From Halolamina salifodinae (lineage in GTDB: Archaea; Halobacteriota; Halobacteria; Halobacteriales; Haloferacaceae), in assembly GCF_017874235.1 (NCBI RefSeq), contig NZ_JAGGLC010000003.1, forward strand, positions 1 through 64,000: a stretch of 64,000 nt of DNA. The letters run 5' to 3'. The position numbers and the translations under genes are program-made. Positions 59,394-64,000 of this stretch are shown piece by piece (position 1 is the stretch's first letter; the number at the start of each line of letters is the position of its first letter). The notes below the pieces were generated by a model. The model worked only from the letters and a program-made list of their open reading frames with translations, did no database searches and was not told the DNA's origin.

Positions 59394-59434
59394 AAATAGC
59401 TAATAGCTAAGAAAATAGCTAATTAGCTATTCTA
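59394..59434 (-). repeat. 41-bp inverted repeat, right copy (IR-B)
   Basis: The plus strand begins AAATAGCTAATAGCTAAGAA and runs to 59434; it is the exact reverse complement of 46960-47000. Similar ACTATA/TATAGT-rich flanks extend the likeness imperfectly by about 20 bases on each side. Here it lies between two minus-strand genes, so it is not simply a convergent terminator. Confidence 0.85.
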
Positions 59435-59484
59435 CTATTATACTATTATACTATATCTTAGAAAATACAGGTCTGTCTTGGGAG

Positions 59485-59850
59485 TTAGGATTCAGCAACT
59501 TCTTCATCCCGAGTCTGCTCATCAGCGCCAGCGTAGAACATCGAGTAGGTTGTGTGGCCGATGGGGTAGACAGCAAACACTATCCCGATGATAGTTATCA
59601 CAACTGAGCTGATGGTGACGCCGAGTAAAACGAGACAGACGCTCACACCACCAACTAAGAATAGATAGTCGAGGAAGTCGAATCGTTTGAGAATCCAGTT
59701 GGTGATAACGAGAGCTGGGCCGCCGCCAATCACGCTCCCCAGATAGTAAGCGCCGACATGTTCGACCGTCCCGAAGACAAGATAGACGATGACAGGGAAG
59801 ACGAGGAGAGAGATACTCCATAAGAAGAGATGGTCTTTACGCATACGCAT
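59485..59850 (-). CDS. four-helix membrane protein
   Basis: A 121-residue hydrophobic protein with helices at about 8-28, 35-55, 60-82 and 84-104 and an acidic tail. ATG at 59850 overlaps the end of the preceding gene; other ATG codons lie at 59865 and 59844. No family recognised. Last gene of a minus-strand series that starts near 61.5 kb. Confidence 0.6.
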   Translation of the reverse strand: MRMRKDHLFLWSISLLVFPVIVYLVFGTVEHVGAYYLGSVIGGGPALVITNWILKRFDFLDYLFLVGGVSVCLVLLGVTISSVVITIIGIVFAVYPIGHTTYSMFYAGADEQTRDEEVAES

Positions 59851-60487
59851 CACCCGACGAATCATCGGAGAAGTTGACGACCGTGTTCAGGTCGATGTGG
59901 TTTCGCTGTTCGGTGATTGATTGTTCGAAGACCTCTGGATGCTCGAATTCTTCTAACGGGAGGGAAAACATCTCCGTTCGTCCAAAGCCGAAGAAATCAG
60001 TCTTATCCTCCCAATAGCCGATGACATACTTCTGACCATCATCTCGATACTCAAGTTCCCACTCTACGATTTCGATGTGAGACCGTGGCAGTTGGTCAGA
60101 GAGTTCAGTTTCGGGCGTGCGTTCTGGATTGTCTGGTTCTACCTCAACTGAGACTGTTTCAAGTTCATCCTTTCGGATGAAACGCCGACAGTCCCTATCT
60201 GGGGTTTCGAACTTCCAGGAGTAAGAAATCGGATTTATAACATAAAATTCTGGGTTTTTCTCATACACTTCTATCCAAGGAGATTCATCATCGAAAACCC
60301 GAGTCCAATAAATCTCCATCGTGTCTCCAATAATCGAGCCTAATTCTTCTTCGATTTCATCTAGTGAAGCGTACTTGTTATCAGATTCTCGTTTTCGCCG
60401 TATTGCTTCGACTTTCTTCTCACCTCCACAAATTCGAGTAATTTCATCTCCAAGATATACTCGAAGTCGGTCGATAGGGTTACGCAT
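59837..60487 (-). CDS. unknown protein, element-specific
   Basis: A 216-residue charged protein with aromatic-rich stretches (Y-V-I-N-P-I-S-Y-S-W-K-F). No signal or helix bundle is evident. ATG at 60487 is chosen because it overlaps the stop of the upstream gene in the same ATGCGTAA pattern found at its own end. Both this protein and the upstream one end S-G-[DE]-A-Y-A. Longer in-frame starts read through that neighbour and are rejected. Confidence 0.6.
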   Translation of the reverse strand: MRNPIDRLRVYLGDEITRICGGEKKVEAIRRKRESDNKYASLDEIEEELGSIIGDTMEIYWTRVFDDESPWIEVYEKNPEFYVINPISYSWKFETPDRDCRRFIRKDELETVSVEVEPDNPERTPETELSDQLPRSHIEIVEWELEYRDDGQKYVIGYWEDKTDFFGFGRTEMFSLPLEEFEHPEVFEQSITEQRNHIDLNTVVNFSDDSSGDAYA

Positions 60488-61025
60488 ACGCCTCACCCGA
60501 TTCAGCATCGGCAAGTTCGAGAACTTCATCATAGAGGACTTCACTAGACTGTACCTCGGATTCATCATACAACTCATCGAGGAAGTTGAGAATATACTCG
60601 TCATCTGTTGGCGTCGATACATCGTCGTCATCATCCCGAAGCCCGTAGAATAACTCTACGACCGTGTAAGTCTCTAAAATCTCATCACGCACATCTTCGA
60701 GGAGACCGACGAACTCGACCGTATCCCTGGACGGGTCGTTGATTTCGTCTTGAACAAGGTTGATGAGGTCTACCAGTCGTTCGATGAGACTGTATTCGTA
60801 GTACCCTTCCGTTGGCCCATACTCTTCGATGTATTCGTGAAGAGGTTCGAGTTCGGCTTTGCTTCCGTGTAACTGTTTGATGTGGTGTTTTCGCTCGATT
60901 ACATCGAGAGCGTCTTCACACCGCACGATTTGCTTGACTCGATGATGGTCAGTATGCTGTTCATCTTTGGGTTTGTATGCGACCCAGACAGTCGGATATA
61001 CAAAATCCTGTTTAGTATCTGTCAT
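60480..61025 (-). CDS. unknown acidic helical protein, element-specific
   Basis: A 181-residue protein, mostly helical and acidic (D-L-I-N-L-V-Q-D-E-I-N-D). The start M-T-D-T-K-Q-D at 61025 is preferred over an ATG seven codons upstream. The end S-G-E-A-Y-A is encoded by a 21-base stretch repeated with one mismatch at the end of the next gene. Function unknown. Confidence 0.6.
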   Translation of the reverse strand: MTDTKQDFVYPTVWVAYKPKDEQHTDHHRVKQIVRCEDALDVIERKHHIKQLHGSKAELEPLHEYIEEYGPTEGYYEYSLIERLVDLINLVQDEINDPSRDTVEFVGLLEDVRDEILETYTVVELFYGLRDDDDDVSTPTDDEYILNFLDELYDESEVQSSEVLYDEVLELADAESGEAYA

Positions 61026-61051
61026 AATTCTAACTAGCATATCCAAGCCTA

Positions 61052-61249
61052 TTAGTTTACTGGCGAGGAGTATTTGAAGAAAAGTAATCGAGTTAGGATT
61101 GAGTGTGAGTTAGTCTTCAGAGAGCACAGGTCGGCGTAGGCAGAGCGTGCGAGCCATCCAATAGTAACTCCGACCAGACACGCACCACCGACGATAATCC
61201 CGCCAGCATACGCTTCAGCCTGATATGAGACACTATCAGAATAACTCAC
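61052..61249 (-). CDS. small single-helix protein overlapping a dispersed repeat
   Basis: A 65-residue protein with one helix (about 14-33). GTG at 61249 overlaps the stop of the zinc-ribbon membrane gene upstream, which supports it. Residues A-D-L-C-S-L-K are encoded by the dispersed repeat at 61115-61135, so the C-terminal part may be a recent addition. Confidence 0.45.
   Translation of the reverse strand: MSYSDSVSYQAEAYAGGIIVGGACLVGVTIGWLARSAYADLCSLKTNSHSILTRLLFFKYSSPVN
61115..61135 (+). repeat. dispersed 18-21-bp repeat, copy 4
   Basis: The sequence is CTTCAGAGAGCACAGGTCGG followed by C, matching copy 2 over 21 bases. Unlike the other three copies it lies inside a predicted frame on the opposite strand instead of following a stop codon. 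Confidence 0.65.
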
Positions 61250-61485
61250 AAACCATCACCCGCACACTGGCGATATACTTTATGAGTGAGAGTCTGAATT
61301 GGCATCTCTTTCGTCGCATACATCTCACCACCACAATCTGGACACCCGAAATCGAACTTCGGTCCAGCATCTACCATCCACCGACCACCACAGTTAGTGC
61401 AGATGAAAACCGTGAGTGGAGCGACGAGAAGAAGAATAATACTGATTAATAGTCCGATGAGAAGACCGATTATACTCAAACTCAC
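61246..61485 (-). CDS. membrane zinc-ribbon protein
   Basis: A 79-residue protein. The N-terminal helix spans about residues 4-28, followed by C-T-N-C-G-G and C-P-D-C-G-G, a zinc ribbon facing one side of the membrane. It overlaps neighbours at both ends by four bases. Function unknown. Confidence 0.65.
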   Translation of the reverse strand: MSLSIIGLLIGLLISIILLLVAPLTVFICTNCGGRWMVDAGPKFDFGCPDCGGEMYATKEMPIQTLTHKVYRQCAGDGL

Positions 61486-62015
61486 AAGTCATCACCCTCA
61501 GCGTCGAGGTCGTCTTCATCGAACTCAGCTAGAATAGCGTACTTCTCACCGTCTACGACGACTACACCTTCAGCTATTTCTTCCATCTGTTCGGGATAGT
61601 TAGTATAGACAGCATCCGAGCTAACGCCGAGTTGGTCAGCGATTCGCTCCTTCGCAACTTTGTCTTCGAGATAGCTTCGCAGATGTTCTACGGTCTCTTC
61701 GTATTCTTTGTCTGGATGACCGAAGTAATCCCACAGGCTTCGGAGTTCGTCTTCTGTAATCTCGCCTCGGATGTGAGATTCAACTGCTTCTCGAAACGCT
61801 CCTTCGTCGTAGGTGTTTGACGGGTCATGTTCGACTACTTCAGCGGAGACTTCGACTTGGAGTCGTCGCCCACAATCTTCGCACACAAGTTCGACTTCGC
61901 TTACATCGAGACCGCCGATATAGTGGAAATACTTCCCACAGACACAGTGTCCCCGAAGTCCGTCAACGGCTTCGAATCGGTCAGAGAGGTCGATATCCTC
62001 GTCACTATCCGTCAT
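61482..62015 (-). CDS. zinc-ribbon protein with acidic helical domain
   Basis: A 177-residue acidic protein. A zinc ribbon near residues 24-50 (C-V-C-G-K and C-E-D-C-G-R) is followed by a helical region with a predicted HTH-like stretch (A-K-E-R-I-A-D-Q-L-G-V-S-S-D-A-V-Y), so it may bind DNA. ATG at 62015 overlaps the previous stop; a longer start is possible. Confidence 0.65.
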   Translation of the reverse strand: MTDSDEDIDLSDRFEAVDGLRGHCVCGKYFHYIGGLDVSEVELVCEDCGRRLQVEVSAEVVEHDPSNTYDEGAFREAVESHIRGEITEDELRSLWDYFGHPDKEYEETVEHLRSYLEDKVAKERIADQLGVSSDAVYTNYPEQMEEIAEGVVVVDGEKYAILAEFDEDDLDAEGDDL

Positions 62016-62415
62016 CGTAATCACCGTCGTTTCCGACAGAAGACTCTGGAACAAGCTGTATACCGACGACCTGCTGCTCGGCTATTGCTTCCATCTCTTC
62101 ACGGTTCTGTTCAACATCATCCGACCGAATCCACTTTCTCACATCACTCCGACTCACACCATCTTCTTTACACAGATGAGTCGAAATCCCCGTCTCAACT
62201 TCTGGCGTCAACCAGAAGATGAACAACTCTTCCGTCTCAAACACAAATCCTTCAGGATAGGATGCAAGGCCATCATCGAGTTTGAATAGTGGTGGATTGT
62301 TACCGTGCTTATAACCCGTAATTTGAATCACATCCGACCAATCTATTCCAAATACTTCCTCTAATTCCGATTCAATCACATCTGGTTGCAAGTACTTTTG
62401 CTTATAACCAATCAT
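62005..62415 (-). CDS. unknown soluble protein, first gene of a minus-strand operon
   Basis: A 136-residue protein with an N-terminal helix, a beta-rich centre (P-E-G-F-V-F-E-T-E-E-L-F-I-F-W-L) and a helix with S-R-S-D-V-R-K-W-I. A TTATATAG box lies about 40 bases upstream of the ATG, so an operon of overlapping genes probably begins here and extends to about 59.5 kb. Confidence 0.62.
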   Translation of the reverse strand: MIGYKQKYLQPDVIESELEEVFGIDWSDVIQITGYKHGNNPPLFKLDDGLASYPEGFVFETEELFIFWLTPEVETGISTHLCKEDGVSRSDVRKWIRSDDVEQNREEMEAIAEQQVVGIQLVPESSVGNDGDYDDG

Positions 62416-62513
62416 ATGTAAATAAGTCTATGTGTTTAAAACCCTATATAATTACTCCCGCCGTTATCCTGCAATAAAGACCTTTAAGCCCTGGCTGGAG
62501 TTATATAATTACT

Positions 62514-62738
62514 ATGACATATAATAGTACTCCAGACGGTATCGACCCAGAAACAAAGTTCAACTATGTAATCGAATTATCGGACTCGCAAGTCTCACCG
62601 TTTGCTGTGGAAGTGTTTGATGAGCTTCCGTGCGTGGATTATGAAGAAGAGGACGATGGTTTTGTGCGAGTTAGTGTCACCGAGGACAAGACGACGCATA
62701 TTAAAAAAGAACACATCGAGTACATCAAAACCCTCTAA
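62514..62738 (+). CDS. small acidic protein on the opposite strand
   Basis: A 74-residue protein with no cysteine or helix motif of note. CTTTAAGCCC lies about 32 bases upstream, resembling the class 2 TTTAACCCC core. It is the only supported plus-strand gene in the last 8 kb. It overlaps its convergent neighbour by four bases. Confidence 0.6.
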   Translation: MTYNSTPDGIDPETKFNYVIELSDSQVSPFAVEVFDELPCVDYEEEDDGFVRVSVTEDKTTHIKKEHIEYIKTL

Positions 62739-62995
62739 GAATCGTCTTCGAACATCTCGTCTAATTCTTCATCATCTGGATTCTCATCCAGTAAATCATC
62801 TACATCAACTTCATCGATAACTCCAGGACTCTCTTCTACGAGGTCTAGAGTTAGAATCTTAGAAGTTTCTACTGCATGTTTCCAACAGTACCACTTTTTA
62901 TCATCTATCCCTGTTTCAACAGTTCGAAGACGATTACAGTTTTCTTCGTCGCAAAATAGACGATTACTTAGAATACTGTATATGTGTTTCAGCAT
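62735..62995 (-). CDS. small acidic protein with Cys/His cluster
   Basis: An 86-residue protein. C-x4-C (C-D-E-E-N-C) near residue 15 and C-W-K-H near 37 could form a zinc site; the second half is a very acidic tail (D-E-V-D-V-D-D-L-L-D-E-N-P-D-D). It overlaps the start of the convergently read gene and the end of the membrane protein gene at 62989. Confidence 0.6.
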   Translation of the reverse strand: MLKHIYSILSNRLFCDEENCNRLRTVETGIDDKKWYCWKHAVETSKILTLDLVEESPGVIDEVDVDDLLDENPDDEELDEMFEDDS

Positions 62996-63390
62996 CGGTC
63001 ATCACCCTCTTCATAGAGGTCTTCTGGAATCATCTCGTCTTCGTCAGGCGTGAAATACCAGTGAGTTAGAAAGTGTCCGTACCGCTGCCACAAGACGATG
63101 AGAGCGAGAATACTCGCACCGATAAGATATAAGATAGAGAGTTCGATTTGATAGAAAATCGTGAACCAATCATACCCACATAGGAGCTGTAACTTGTCAG
63201 GGTAACACGCAAAATCTTCAAAATAAAACTGGTATCCGAGAATACCCACAGACAAGTACGCATAGAGGTCTACAAAGTCCCGAGTCCTGAACACGACCGC
63301 TAACAACACGGCCACGACCAGCATCGCTACGAGACCATAATCACCTAAAAACTGTACGCCAGTATCTACTAACTGTTGAAAATCCAACAT
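62989..63390 (-). CDS. three-helix membrane protein
   Basis: A 133-residue protein with helices at about 18-35, 42-58 and 80-102, two cysteines in the second loop (F-A-C-Y-P and L-L-C-G-Y) that might form a disulphide outside, and an acidic C-terminal tail. No family recognised. Probably first in a short operon with the gene at 62735-62995. Confidence 0.6.
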   Translation of the reverse strand: MLDFQQLVDTGVQFLGDYGLVAMLVVAVLLAVVFRTRDFVDLYAYLSVGILGYQFYFEDFACYPDKLQLLCGYDWFTIFYQIELSILYLIGASILALIVLWQRYGHFLTHWYFTPDEDEMIPEDLYEEGDDRC

Positions 63391-63467
63391 ATAAAATAGA
63401 CTATACTCGAACCCTAAAAAGATTATTACAAAGATAAAACAAACAAAAAAAATAATACACAGCGAAG

Positions 63468-63959
63468 TTACTTACCGAGAATTGGTTCCATCAACCATAA
63501 GGCGATACCAACTGCTATCTCAGCCTCATCACGGTCAAGGTCATACTTCTGTACGATATCTATGACTGCATCCTGAAGCCCAGGAGTTAGTTCTTCAAAC
63601 CCATCTATCGCTTCGATGCGATACACATCCGAGAAGTACTCTGCAACTTCTTCTTCCGACGCACTTTCGCCGTTAGCAGCTCGTTCGATACTATCTTGAA
63701 GTTCAGAAGTCAAGTCAATCTCGTCAATATATTCTGGGACTTCGCCAGGGTTGTCTTCGAGGTCGCCAACATCTGTTTTAACCCGAGCCGCTAGAGCGTT
63801 CCCGATACCATCTACAGATGCGAGGTCGGACTGTGTAGCCGCCTGCAAGTCTTCCATCGTCGTATACCCTTCACGACGGAGACGAGCCTCTTCAACAAGA
63901 CCTACGCCACTAACCGTAGTCAAATCCTCTTCACGATTCTTCATATAATTCGAACGCAA
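63468..63959 (-). CDS. helix-hairpin-helix protein, possibly continuing past the window
   Basis: At least 163 residues. Two helix-hairpin-helix units appear at the N-terminus (V-S-G-V-G-L-V-E-E-A-R-L and V-D-G-I-G-N-A-L-A-A-R-V), of the kind that bind DNA non-specifically. An acidic helical C-terminal domain follows. The frame stays open to the window edge with coding-like residues upstream (D-D-I-E-V-V-E-D), so the true start may lie beyond 64000; internal starts at 63959 (TTG) and 63944 (ATG) are alternatives. Confidence 0.62.
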   Translation of the reverse strand: MRSNYMKNREEDLTTVSGVGLVEEARLRREGYTTMEDLQAATQSDLASVDGIGNALAARVKTDVGDLEDNPGEVPEYIDEIDLTSELQDSIERAANGESASEEEVAEYFSDVYRIEAIDGFEELTPGLQDAVIDIVQKYDLDRDEAEIAVGIALWLMEPILGK

Positions 63960-64000
63960 ACACCCACCGTCTTCAACGACTTCAATATCATCTCGTAGTT

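Larger units (their letters stand above)
39260..64000. mobile_element. integrated haloarchaeal element (plasmid-like or proviral), right end outside window
   Basis: From the interrupted glycosylase gene to the window end, base composition is much lower in GC and gene content changes to a tyrosine integrase, MCM helicase, restriction-modification genes, DNA methylases, DNA-binding regulators and short unknown proteins. Genes on 39309-51236 run mainly on the plus strand and those from 51243 mainly on the minus strand. No capsid, portal, terminase, packaging ATPase or type IV secretion gene is recognised. Size is at least 24.7 kb. Integrated plasmid and provirus remain possible. Confidence 0.85.

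Noticed and set aside
59307..59399. 30-residue plus-strand frame M-K-E-T-A-Q-R-V-E-T next to IR-B
   Set aside because: It has sensible codons and sits divergent from the 59254 gene, but it is very short and ends inside the inverted repeat; not enough support to call.
39260..64000. Transposon/IS element
   Set aside because: No DDE or IS200/IS605 transposase and no terminal inverted repeats at the visible edge; the recombinase is a tyrosine integrase.

Overview
The window is from a halophilic archaeon (class Halobacteria). Evidence: acidic proteins, GC-rich genes up to about 39.25 kb, Tat (twin-arginine) signals, archaea-only genes (glycerol-1-phosphate dehydrogenase, the KH/beta-CASP factor aCPSF1, archaeal-type ProS, halocyanin) and many starts with almost no leader. 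I recognised no rRNA gene and no complete tRNA gene. The species cannot be named from sequence alone.

Positions 1-39,259 are chromosomal backbone. In order: a threonine-synthase-like protein lacking its PLP lysine; a thiolase/DUF35 pair; a purine nucleoside permease-family protein; a DtxR-type metalloregulator followed by a GDT1-type cation exporter; a LysE exporter; egsA (archaeal lipid backbone); a nitrate/sulfonate/taurine-type ABC transporter (10.2-12.7 kb); HIT and DUF420 proteins and endonuclease III; a respiratory b-type cytochrome operon (14.9-19.7 kb: small membrane proteins, membrane-anchored halocyanin, split cytochrome b); an NAD-kinase-like protein; an M28 peptidase; an FAD oxidoreductase; a winged-helix regulator; DnaJ and S9 peptidase genes; a small AT-richer patch (28.5-30.1 kb); the cobalamin-binding mutase subunit with MeaB; a CinA-type protein; a peroxiredoxin; a Gdx/SugE exporter; proS; a Nudix hydrolase; aCPSF1; and a Tat lipoprotein.

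At about 39,259 a second endonuclease III-family gene is cut inside its reading frame. Everything from there to the window end (at least 24.7 kb) is an AT-richer integrated element whose far end lies outside the window. It begins with a ribbon-helix-helix-like gene and a tyrosine recombinase. Next come a five-gene array of Tat-signal paralogues, a YdjM-like membrane protein with a winged-helix repressor candidate, a PD-(D/E)XK nuclease-like protein, an AbrB-like protein, an RHH/coiled-coil protein and an MCM replicative helicase. After these are two large surface proteins with C-terminal membrane anchors, an MvaI/BcnI-family restriction enzyme convergent with a DNA methyltransferase, a Dam-like methylase, a cold-shock-like protein, and a minus-strand run of small acidic, zinc-ribbon and membrane proteins. 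No capsid, portal, terminase or conjugation gene was recognised, so the element could be an integrated plasmid or a provirus of an unfamiliar type.

Non-coding structure in the element is unusual. A perfect 41-bp inverted repeat (46,960-47,000 and 59,394-59,434) brackets the MCM, surface-protein and R-M block. Two promoter motif classes are each reused at several genes. An 18-21-bp repeat recurs four times, mostly just after stop codons. A long polypyrimidine stretch follows the MCM gene, and a tRNA-like sequence lacking room for a D-arm lies at 58,687-58,744. Together these suggest an autonomously replicating, internally co-regulated element.
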